DNA from: Planoprotostelium fungivorum
Lineage: Eukaryota > Evosea > Variosea > Cavosteliida > Cavosteliaceae
Length of the DNA: 12,660 nt
Direction of reading: 5' to 3'
Assembly: GCA_003024175.1 (NCBI GenBank)
Contig: MDYQ01000433.1
Coordinates: 1 to 12,660, forward strand
The notes under the pieces were generated by a model. It was not told where the DNA came from and did no database searches. It saw only the letters and a list, made by a program, of their open reading frames with translations. Shown here in pieces: positions 1 to 7,264 of the stretch (position 1 is its first letter; each line of letters opens with the position of its first letter). Made by a program: the position numbers and the translations under genes.

Positions 1-63
1 ATCACGCTCACCATCGTATTCATCCTCACTGTCTGAACCATTAAGGTATTCAGAAGAGCTCAT
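1..63 (-). CDS. N-terminus of an acidic protein, cut by the window edge
   Basis: An ATG on the minus strand (complement of 61-63) opens 21 uninterrupted codons that run off the left edge. The peptide starts MSSSEYLNGSDSEDEYDGER: a serine-rich start followed by an acidic SDSEDEYDGE stretch. Such starts are common in nuclear, chromatin or ribosome-biogenesis proteins, but the fragment is too short to name. It is divergent from the bL19m-like gene, with 155 bp between the two start codons, which is a typical shared-promoter spacing in a compact genome. The ORF could be a chance one. The serine/acidic composition and the divergent arrangement are the reasons to keep it. Confidence 0.45.
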   Translation of the reverse strand, partial: MSSSEYLNGSDSEDEYDGERD

Positions 64-218
64 AGTCTCTCCTTGGACTATCTACAGTTGTTGTCAAAGG
101 AGAGACGTGAAAGATGCGCTGTGCTTGCTGCGAAACGCAAATAAATTTCCGAAGCCGTTACTTCACATCTACAACGCTGCCACCCCGATAATCACATCAG
201 ATCACATCAGACATCATC
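64..218. promoter_or_regulatory. Putative bidirectional promoter between divergent genes
   Basis: This 155-bp interval separates two divergent start codons. Right before the 219 start it carries a short direct repeat of atcacatcag (190-199 and 200-209). I see no clear TATA box, so the promoter role is inferred from position only. Confidence 0.35.
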
Positions 219-698
219 ATGTCCGCTTTCTCTCAGGCCCTGAAGGTCCCCAAGACCGTCAAATCTTTTCAAGGGACGAACCTCAATCTAAGAGGAGCAG
301 TTGAGCATATGAAGATGGCTCAACAGTGGTCCTTCATCAAGCCCGTCTACGAGAACATGGAGAAGGGAGACGAAGTCTACGTTCGATACGTGGACGATTA
401 CAACACTGCCAACTCCATGTTCGGCAAATGTCTGAGGAGAAATCGATCTGCATATGGCGCTCGATTCGAGCTGTACGATAAGGATTTGGAGATCACGAGA
501 AGTTTTCCTTTCTTCTCACCCCTCCTCCTCAACATCGAGATCCGAAACAGAAAGCAAGTTGAAGATGCCAACAAGCTGGAGAAGGCCAGAGAGAGAAGAA
601 CCCAGAAGAAGAAGAAGGTCGAGTCTGCGGCCAAGCTCGAGATGAGAAAGTACATTGCAAAGGTCAATTCTGTTTCGGACACCAAGAAGAAAAAGTAA
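219..698 (+). CDS. Mitochondrial large-subunit ribosomal protein bL19m-like
   Basis: A single-exon ORF of 159 codons. Residues about 50-111 follow the bacterial L19 pattern: GDEVYVRY (50-57, cf. GD-V-V), FGKCLRRNRSAYGARFEL (68-85, cf. F-G-----R--G---F-L), then ITRSFPFFSP (92-101, cf. VE--FPL-SP) and LNIEIRNR (104-111, cf. IEV-R). This is the SH3-like barrel of bL19, which sits at the subunit interface of the large ribosomal subunit. The first 28 residues have no acidic residue but carry Lys and Arg, as in a mitochondrial targeting sequence, so the product is probably the organellar form (yeast IMG1/MRPL19 family). The C-terminus is a basic extension ending KKKK, longer than the ~115-residue bacterial protein. 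The 219 ATG gives the complete presequence-like N-terminus. The assignment is from motif pattern only. A chloroplast or divergent bL19 is the main alternative. Confidence 0.68.
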   Translation: MSAFSQALKVPKTVKSFQGTNLNLRGAVEHMKMAQQWSFIKPVYENMEKGDEVYVRYVDDYNTANSMFGKCLRRNRSAYGARFELYDKDLEITRSFPFFSPLLLNIEIRNRKQVEDANKLEKARERRTQKKKKVESAAKLEMRKYIAKVNSVSDTKKKK

Positions 699-1147
699 AG
701 AGAGGAGTGCAGTTGTCGCTTTTTCCTTCTTTATATGGAGTGATGTGTTGTGAGACGGACAACGCATGTTTTGTGACAGTCGATTCACCTCACACTACAA
801 TGCTACAGAGGTTGCGTCATGATGACTCTCCTGGGTAGTGAGATGCATCTGAAAACAATGCTTTGCAAAGACTGTTGTATATTCTACTTCTGAAATAATC
901 CAGCTTTGTGATAGCTGCACCTTGAAAATTCGATCAGCAAAAGCCAACCCTATTGCTCTGTGAGACAGACTGCACATGATTGCAGAGACAGATCTGTGCA
1001 TATCCTACAAGGTACCAGTTCTGAGTACAATGAAAAATATCAGACTGTAGGCTCTGTTGAGAAGCACAGACATTGCAGTCAACATACAACATGAAAGCAG
1101 ACAGTGGAAAAACATGAGAAACAATGAAAAGCAGATGAGATGTAATG
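699..1147. other. Intergenic, no gene seen
   Basis: The 3' flank of the bL19m-like gene. The ORFs here are short, on both strands and without protein-like composition. I found no RNA gene, repeat or splice-site pair that carries an open frame. It ends where the 755-bp repeat begins. Confidence 0.6.
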
Positions 1148-1274
1148 TTCACCACTGGGGTAAGTGGGGGTCAGAGACCCCAGCATACATCATTCTGACT
1201 CGGACAGATGCGCTGATTCCAACGGTGAAAGAGAAAAGTGGTAAAAGTTGTTTCCAGCTGAGATAAAGCCATTT

Positions 1275-1314
1275 GTACGCTAAGCCTTAGCGTACGGACG
1301 CTAGACCTTAGCGT
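1275..1314. repeat. Paired palindromes, TACGCTAAG type (unit 1, first monomer)
   Basis: A 10-bp-arm palindrome (1275-1295, GTACGCTAAG / CTTAGCGTAC around one base) is followed by a weaker copy (1298-1314, arms ACGCTA / TAGCGT, 5-nt loop). The pair is too dense for chance and would suit a dimeric DNA-binding protein or a cruciform. Confidence 0.85.
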
Positions 1315-1577
1315 AATTTGCACTCATCTCTGATGCAAATGGTCGGAGGTAGAAACAGATACCACTCCTGGATAGGCCAGGTGTTGTTCTACATGGTCAT
1401 GGTGTCAGACTTGACCCGGCACCCTCCCTAAGGTCAGACGTGATCCCGCTTCTCATGCATACATTTGGTGTCAGACCGATTACAACTGACATTGTACTGA
1501 CTCTCTGAGATGCGCTGATTCCAATGGTATATCACACGTGTCACGAAAACGATGCCCGACTTGAGAAAAGGGCATAT

Positions 1578-1617
1578 TACGCTACTATTTAGCGTACATA
1601 CGCTAATATTTAGCGTA
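1578..1617. repeat. Paired palindromes, TACGCTAA type (unit 1, second monomer)
   Basis: Arms TACGCTA/TAGCGTA (1578-1596, 5-nt loop) are followed by TACGCTAA/TTAGCGTA (1599-1617, 3-nt loop). They sit at the same place in the second monomer as the 1275-1314 pair does in the first. The monomers have diverged, but the palindromic layout is kept. Confidence 0.85.
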
Positions 1618-1915
1618 ATTCTCACTTTACTCTGATACGAACGTCCGGACGAAAAAATGGATTACACCAGCGTGTAGGCCATGTGTCTTTCTACCTGGGA
1701 AAAGTGTGAAAACTGACCTGCCACCCTCACTGAGATCTGATATGCCCCTCTGGTCATAACTGTTGGGACTCCGTGGAACCAGGGGGTCAGACCATTTCCA
1801 ACCCACATCATCCTGACTCAGTCAGAGGCACCAGATGCCCTGATTCTGCCAAAATAGGAGAAAAGTCAGACATTCCATTCCTAAGATGACTTATGATGAT
1901 GTGCGTATCAGCCAT

Positions 1916-2670
1916 TTCACCACTGGGGCAAGTGGGGGTCAGAGACCCCAGCATACATCATTCTGACTTGGACAGATGCGCTGATTCCAACGGTGAAAGA
2001 GAAAAGTGGTAAAAGTTGTTTCCAGCTGAGATAAAGCCATTTGTACGCTAAGCCTTAGCGTACGGACGCTAGACCTTAGCGTAATTTGCACTCATCTCTG
2101 ATGCAAATGGTCGGAGGTAGAAACAGATACCACTCCTGGATAGGCCAGGTGTTGTTCTACATGGTCATGGTGTCAGACTTGACCTGGCACCCTCCCTAAG
2201 GTCAGATGTGATCCCGCTTCTCATGCATACATTTGGTGTCAGATCGATTTCAACTGACATCATACTGACTCTCTGAGACGCGCTGATTCCAATGGTATAT
2301 CACACGTGTCACGAAAACGATGCCCAACTTGAGCAAAGGGCATATTATGCTAATATTTAGTGTACGTACGCTAATATTTAGCGTAATTCTCACTTTACTC
2401 TGATACAAACGTCCGGACGAAAAAATGGATGGCACCACCGTGTAGGCCATGTGTCTTTCTACCTGGGAAAAGTGTGAAAACTGACCTGCTACCCTCACTG
2501 AGATCTGATATGCCCCTCTGGTCATAACTGTTGGGACACCGTGGAACCAGGGGGTCGGACCATTTCCAACCCACATCATCCTGACTCAGTCAGAGGCACC
2601 AGATGCCCTGATTCCGCCAAAATATGGGAAAAGTCATACATTCCATTCCTAAGATGACTTATGATGATGT
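1916..2670. repeat. 755-bp direct repeat, unit 2
   Basis: The second unit of the tandem pair, separated from the first by 13 bp (1903-1915). Motif gatgcgctgattcc and its variants recur at 1975, 2277 and 2602, matching unit 1 at +768. The 10-bp-arm palindrome is retained exactly at 2043-2063. In the second monomer the left member of the pair (2346-2364) is partly degraded (tatgctaa/ttagtgta), while the right member (2367-2385) is intact. Differences between the units are scattered substitutions, so this is a recent duplication. Confidence 0.93.
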
Positions 2671-3695
2671 ACAAAAATGCTCATTATCTTTAAGTCACTT
2701 AGTCATTACATGTATGAATTTTTCCATATTTTGTTGTATTTTCATTATGTCATTTTATTAAGTTTCAGTACTTCTTATCTGTTCTATCTCAGAGAAATGC
2801 AAATTGACATCAATATGATCCTTTAACTTTTGTCTCAACATACAGGCAGGCATCAACTTGGTTCACACATTCATTTTCTTTCTCAGACAGATTCTTTGCC
2901 TTTAAAGGGCTGGGATGGTGATTTGTCAAGCCAGCGTCTGTGGAATTGGACAAGTATGTCTTTGTACACTTTCTGTGCAAGTGACTGTGATTGCAGTAGG
3001 AGGAATTTTTTGAAGAGCACAAGTTATGAATGATGAAGACAGCCACAAATTCCTGGGTTGAGGCTTGATGAGATTCACATACTCATGTTCCCAAAAATTG
3101 TATGTAGAAGATATGCAGCCTCTCGCAAGTCTGCTGCTTCTGTGCATTGTTATTGTCTCCAAAAAAATATTCCAACTAATCACACCTATCGGACCGTTGA
3201 GAAAAAACAAGAATATACAAACCTAATAGCTCAAAAAAACAAGCACCTTTTTTGCAACTACTTGCTGTCTCCTTTTGATTTTCTAGCAATCTTACATTTC
3301 ACAATGCCAAATTCTATCAAAATTGATACATGTCATGTTGTTTTGCAAAATCAGATCTGATAATCAGGTAATGGAACAAAATTGGAAGATCTTTGCTAAT
3401 TAATTAGAGCAAATTGACAAATACAACAGACCGCGCATGTCAGTCCTCATAAACTTCAACATATAAGAAAAGTTTATGTAAAATCAAGAAAAAATCACAG
3501 AAAATCCCAAATTATTACTCACCGCGCGTGCGCGGACAGCTCAATTTTGGCATATTTTACTGTATTTTTTGCATGCTTCATTGATAATTTATGTCATTTT
3601 TTGTCATATAATGTACCAACAAAGTTCAAACATGTAGATTACAGTTGATTTCAACAACTGAATTGAGAGTAAGTCGATTCTGACACAAGATTGAA
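2671..3695. other. AT-rich intergenic region, no convincing gene
   Basis: ORFs of up to 100 codons occur on both strands (3058-3360 plus, 2926-3210 minus) but have no domain pattern or supporting splice sites, and they overlap each other. The one distinctive item is a GC-rich hairpin at 3522-3535. Some exon-like acceptor sites (for example after 2846 and 2885) lead quickly to stops. Confidence 0.5.
3522..3535. repeat. GC-only hairpin CCGCGC-GT-GCGCGG in AT-rich sequence
   Basis: Perfect 6-bp G/C arms around a 2-nt centre, inside several hundred bases of AT-rich sequence. A related ccgcgc stretch lies at 3431-3436. No function can be assigned. Confidence 0.5.
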
Positions 3696-4189
3696 TTAGT
3701 AGTGCCCAACACCTGGCTGAGAGACAAACATTTCTGGAAATAACATACACACTTTGTCATATCCTTCTAAATTGCAGTTTGCTTCACCATTTCTGCATAA
3801 CAAATCAACAAGGTCGTAAAACTTCTTTAATTGCATGGTCCGATATATACCCTTTTGTGGTGCTCCACAGCCCTCATCATCTTCATCAGATGGCACAGAA
3901 TTTATCTCCTCCTCTTCCTCAGCTTGCATTTTGCCAATCTTGACAATCTTTCAATCCTTCCCAATCAAGGAGCTGATGCTATTTGGCCTACTTTGTGTAA
4001 ATAATAAGCTCAGATAATAAATTTACCTTTCCCAGATAATTCAGTGATAAGAGTATAGAACCAATAGTCACCAATTGTACTGGCCCTCTCTGTATATGTA
4101 ACAAGATGATCTAGAAATGTTACTCAGATAATATCAACTATGATCCTTACCCTTATTATTGAACCATATAAAATGATACTCTTTGAAGT
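3696..4189 (-). CDS. 3' exons of an unrecognised spliced gene, acidic-stretch protein
   Basis: Three exons fit on the minus strand. Exon 4189-4151 follows acceptor ...tttgacag. Exon 4110-4027 follows a 40-nt GTAAGG..TCTAG intron (4111-4150). The final exon runs from about 3922 to stop 3696, after a GTAAAT donor at 4026. The joined frame reads FKEYHFIWFNNK, then DHLVTYTERASTIGDYWFY, LITELSGK, an EEEEE run, SDEDDEG and a C-terminal GIYRTMQLKKFYDLVDLL region. The aromatic and charged composition is protein-like, and the first two exons join in phase. The acceptor of the last exon is weak: an ATG-initiated reading from 3929 or an acceptor elsewhere is possible. I recognise no domain. It may be the 3' end of the gene at 4392-6014, but I could not find a phase-consistent join across 4190-4391. 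Confidence 0.5.
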
Positions 4190-4391
4190 CTGTCAAATGT
4201 TAGAGATGGATGATCTCACACTTGATAAGAGGGTAAAGGATTCACGAGGATGGACAAGTTGGATGGTATAAGTTCAAGACCTCTTCTTGGGGATGGGCTT
4301 TGAACAATCCCCTTTTATTACACAATACAATTGTAGACTGTTAAATCAATTCCTTTTGTCGTCGATATTCCTTCTCTACAGTGTAGCGTCA

Positions 4392-6014
4392 TTACATCAA
4401 AACACCAACTAGAAGATGGCAAGATATGTGTTGTAAAGCAGCAAATTCTAGCTTCAACTGTGAAAGGCATTTTGACCATGAAGTTGCAAGTGTCTCTGTA
4501 TTTTTCAGCCCCAGCAACATTAATGCATCAGACAAATGGCCAGTAAAGGGTCTTGGTGTTGCAGTGATACCAGTTCCCCCTTTTACCCAGAGGTCTCCTG
4601 TAATTTTATGAGTCCAGGATTGATGGCGGTATATTTGTTACCAATAAAAAGCTCCAGATCATACACAGATGTAACATTATGTAAAACTAATTGGGTGCTC
4701 TTATAGCCATAAGTTGCAGATCCTCTCTTGATATACTCAATACACTGGTCAGCTTGTGCAGGTTCTGAGGCAGTAGTCCACAAATAGGGTTGAATGTTGC
4801 GTAGAAGAACTAAGTATAACATGAAAAAAAATTGCACCTTTTATCTGGCCTGTGAAATTGGTTGGTTTAACATATGAATCTTGCAATACTCTGGCATTGT
4901 TGAAAGCTTTTGCTTGTGCCTTGCTACCTACTGATGATAAATCCCTTCTTATGATCTGTGGCTTTGTTTGTTCCACTTGTCCTATATTGGATGTATTAAA
5001 CTCTCTCAGTACCATTTGCACTGCCTCAGCAATGTCTAAAAACAAATCAGAAAGACACGGTGATTTGTATTAATATATAATATGTTCTGCTCACCATTCA
5101 CTGTCATACCTGTCACAGGTCAGTATCCATTTTTCACTAAAGCATATTCATACAATATGTAATATTAACATAGTGCAGTAAAAACGACACCCAGAGCCGC
5201 CGCTATGCAAGATAGAGCCTGAGAGGCCTGTAGAGCCCCATAGAGGCCCTAGGGACACCGCAACGAGAATAAAGAGAATAAAAAGAGAAATAAGAAGGGT
5301 CGACACTCACCGGTGGGGGTGGCTCCTTGAGCAGCGGGGCTCCTGTCAACGTAGTAGGTTCCTGCAGCAACGGCAGAGGGGTCCCCAGCATCGCAACGAC
5401 ATGCGGCATCGAAAGAGACGGTAAGTGTGCTGGCTACAAGTTCAAATTTGGACGTGAGAACACTGGTGGCCGCGGGAGCGAGGAACTGATATTCTTTTGT
5501 GGCATCTCCATTCTTGGCGCGGTAAATCCACAATATTTTGAGTTGTTCGACAAAAGAAGATGTTTAGGGTAGACGAGAAGATAGAAACTTGAAACCTGCA
5601 ATGAACGTCAGAAAAGATGAAGATGAACCGACATTGGGTTGGGCGTGTTGTTACCTTGAGAAATGGCTCGATGCATCTTCTTCAAATGGTGGAACACAGA
5701 CCAAGGACCTGGAACAGAGTCAAAATGAGACATATAAACCGACGTTAGAGAGGCGTTGTTACCTGTGGACGCTCGAGACGAAGTCCAAGAAGATACGGCG
5801 CGATACGGACCGAAGACCTGAAAAGAAATAAGTCAGATTGGACGTGGATCAATACGATAAAAGAGAGACAGCGATGATTCGATAAGACGTCTACAAACGC
5901 CTACCTGTGCGTGGTCTCTGGAAAGTGAAAAGTTCGAGCGGTTCGCTGAAACTCTCAAATACGCATTGTAGACTGCAACCTCGAGAACAAACTGACCATG
6001 AAGATGGTATCTTG
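4392..6014 (-). CDS. Unrecognised multi-exon gene with one in-frame stop
   Basis: Seven exons join in frame on the minus strand: 6014-5905, 5817-5763, 5708-5655, 5595-5311, 5035-4838, 4764-4642 and 4597 to about 4392 (end uncertain). Introns are 87, 54, 59, 275, 73 and 44 nt. All have GT..AG ends, and the first three carry TGAC branch-like sites. Protein landmarks in order: QFVLEVAVYNAYLR, GPYRAVSSW, GPWSVFHHLKKM, then in exon 4 GDATKEYQFLAPAATSV and CRCDAGD, in exon 5 IAEAVQMVLREF and KPTNFTGQIK, in exon 6 ADQCIEYIKRG, in exon 7 GDLWVKGGTGITATP. I do not recognise the family. Exon 4 has an in-frame TAA (5564-5566) after ...SSRLP, so the gene is broken, misassembled, or holds an intron I did not see. 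No start ATG is visible upstream, so the 5' end may be missing. A 28-nt alternative for the 73-nt intron (4810-4837) also keeps frame. Confidence 0.55.
5181..5310 (-). mobile_element. Introner-like sequence, copy 1
   Basis: On the minus strand the intron that begins at 5310 (GTGAGTGT...) matches the plus-strand intron starting at 11125 closely for about 80 nt. The match includes a tattctcgttgcggtgtccc core and a following (t/c)agggcct, then weakens. Homology starts at the 5' splice site itself, and the exons before it (ending ...GATPT here) are unrelated. An AG occurs 62 nt in, but no open frame follows it. The phase-consistent acceptor is at 5036, giving a 275-nt intron with the shared element at its 5' end. 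An introner or another intron-borne repeat is the reading I favour. Its outer limit is approximate. Confidence 0.6.
5596..5762 (-). repeat. Two similar neighbouring exon-intron units
   Basis: Introns 5709-5762 (54 nt) and 5596-5654 (59 nt) both start GTAACAAC, share GTCGGTT in the middle and TGAC near the 3' end, and finish in a pyrimidine tract and CAG. The exons just upstream of them are 55 and 54 nt and both begin GTC-TT/CTT-GGTC-type sequence (about 14 of the first 21 bases equal). This looks like an old tandem duplication of one exon plus intron, or two insertions of a related intron sequence. Confidence 0.5.
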
Positions 6015-6064
6015 CTCAAAACACAACAGCAGTCCTCTTAACTATATACATAATACTGTTTTAT

Positions 6065-6377
6065 TTATGATTTGTTATGAATGTACGTTGCCGTCCCAAT
6101 CACTCCCAAAACTACGCCAACTGCAAAGGACACGGCAATCGAGCCGGCGGGCAGGAGTACTACTATTTTCTCGTAGGTTGATCTGTTTGCCCATGTAGCA
6201 ACTTGGTCGGTTCTCTGACTGAGAAGTGGTACGCTTGTCTCTGTTCCCGCCCCGGCTCTCTGATCTTCGGGATCTGGCTACATTCAATTGGATTGTGTTT
6301 CAACCAATAACAGATACCTTCTATGACCTGATTGAGAGTCTCTCTTAATTCATCTATCTGTCTCTGCTGATTTGAAA
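6065..6377 (-). CDS. C-terminal exons of a coiled-coil, tail-anchored membrane protein
   Basis: Two exons join through a 44-nt intron (6274-6317, GTATCTG..GCCAG). The first, 6377-6318, reads SNQQRQIDELRETLNQVIE, whose I-L-L-V-I spacing is coiled-coil-like. The second, 6273-6065, reads DPEDQRAGAG, a polar linker with PLLSQRTDQ, then a 24-25-residue uninterrupted hydrophobic helix beginning IVVLLPAGS and ending about GVIGTA, and a six-residue tail YIHNKS before TAA. This layout suggests a C-terminal membrane anchor (SNARE-like or a single-pass surface protein), but there is no SNARE zero-layer evidence and I assign no function. Upstream exons are not identified. The acceptor at 6378 is preceded by transposase sequence, so the transposon may lie inside this gene's intron, or the exons may be a relic. 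The overlapping out-of-frame ORF 6075-6287 is less protein-like. Confidence 0.55.
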
Positions 6378-7264
6378 CTGTTCATTTCATTCAGTAATTT
6401 AGATGATAGAAAATCACATTATTTTCCTCTGGTAAAAAAACACACAACAGAGTCAGCCAAACCCCGGTACTTGACATCTTTCCGCAATCATCTTGTAGGC
6501 AGCAGATGATCCTTCGTTGAAGTGAATGATGGCCAGATCCACGCATGATGTGTATGCTACGCTGCGTCCTTTGTTTGTATCCTTGGGCGAATAGTGGCGT
6601 AGAACGGAATTGAACGTCTCGTTTTGTTGAGATGATGACATGTGTGCAATCTTTCTAGCGTTGACGTCGCATGCAAAGGTTTTGATGATGCTGTTGAGCT
6701 GAGATCGGAGGCCTGTATGGTTCAGAATTGACTGCCACTGTGGGTTGCCGCGTCCTTTACACCATTCTCCGCAATGGGTGTGTTCTCCGTAGTAGTGAGG
6801 AACAATGGTCCGGAGATTCCGCTGAAGGCCCTCCCAATCTCCCACGTTCTGTTTCACTGCCATACGAAATGCACTCTGGATGCGTTTGATCTTGTCAGGA
6901 TTGAATGCCTTTCCCCGCTCCATCTTGATCCCTTTAAAAGATGCGAGCAGGCCGTAGAGCTGGCTTCCAAAGTTCCGTTTGATGTGTGTAAAGTCTGACA
7001 GTTTCTCAATGGGTTCAATGACATCCTCAAGGTCCCGCAGATGTTTCTGCACACTGGAATCCTCATCCCCAATCAGTGTGGAGATGATCATGCCATGATC
7101 TGATGCTTCTAGGAAGCACTGCACAGCAATATCTGCCTCCATTGCCTTAGCAGACTGATGCCAATTTCTACTGCAGTAGTGATCCTTCACTTTCTTCCAG
7201 ACTCCTTTTGCTACCTTCTCCTCTCCCACTCGACAGATGTCACACTCTTTACACCTCACTCCGT

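Larger units (their letters stand above)
1148..1902. repeat. 755-bp direct repeat, unit 1
   Basis: Nearly identical to 1916-2670 with no length change over most of its span (period 768). It starts at ttcaccactgggg and ends at ttatgatgatgt. It has internal structure: the motif gatgcgctgattcc, or a close variant, recurs at 1207, 1509 and 1834, each preceded by a similar ctgactc-type stretch. The unit therefore consists of two full diverged monomers (about 300-325 bp) plus a partial third. It carries a GGGGTC/GACCCC palindrome (1167-1181) and two pairs of TACGCTAA-type palindromes. It has no credible coding frame. Confidence 0.93.

Noticed and set aside
107-304. Plus-strand ORF 107-304
   Set aside because: It overlaps the start of the bL19m-like gene in another frame and has no protein-like pattern.
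398-788. Minus-strand ORFs (398-685, 516-788) and plus-strand ORF 454-645 over the first gene
   Set aside because: They are antisense or out-of-frame shadows of the bL19m-like frame, rich in Leu/Ser or Arg from the complement of its Lys codons, with no motif.
1057-2579. Several ORFs inside the 755-bp repeats
   Set aside because: The frames are not preserved between the repeat monomers and contain no motif; they are chance ORFs in a non-coding repeat.
1148-2670. CRISPR-like array
   Set aside because: The repeats are hundreds of bases long with no regular short spacers, and the genome is eukaryotic.
3058-3360. A 100-codon plus-strand ORF in the AT-rich region
   Set aside because: Overlapped by an equally long antisense ORF, with no domain and no consistent splice context.
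4426-4611. Plus-strand ORF 4426-4611
   Set aside because: It lies antisense to an exon that joins in phase through a 44-nt intron; the minus strand explains the region better.
5327-5831. Plus-strand ORFs 5327-5572 and 5589-5831
   Set aside because: They cross the minus-strand introns and exons of the reconstructed gene and have no splice or motif support of their own.
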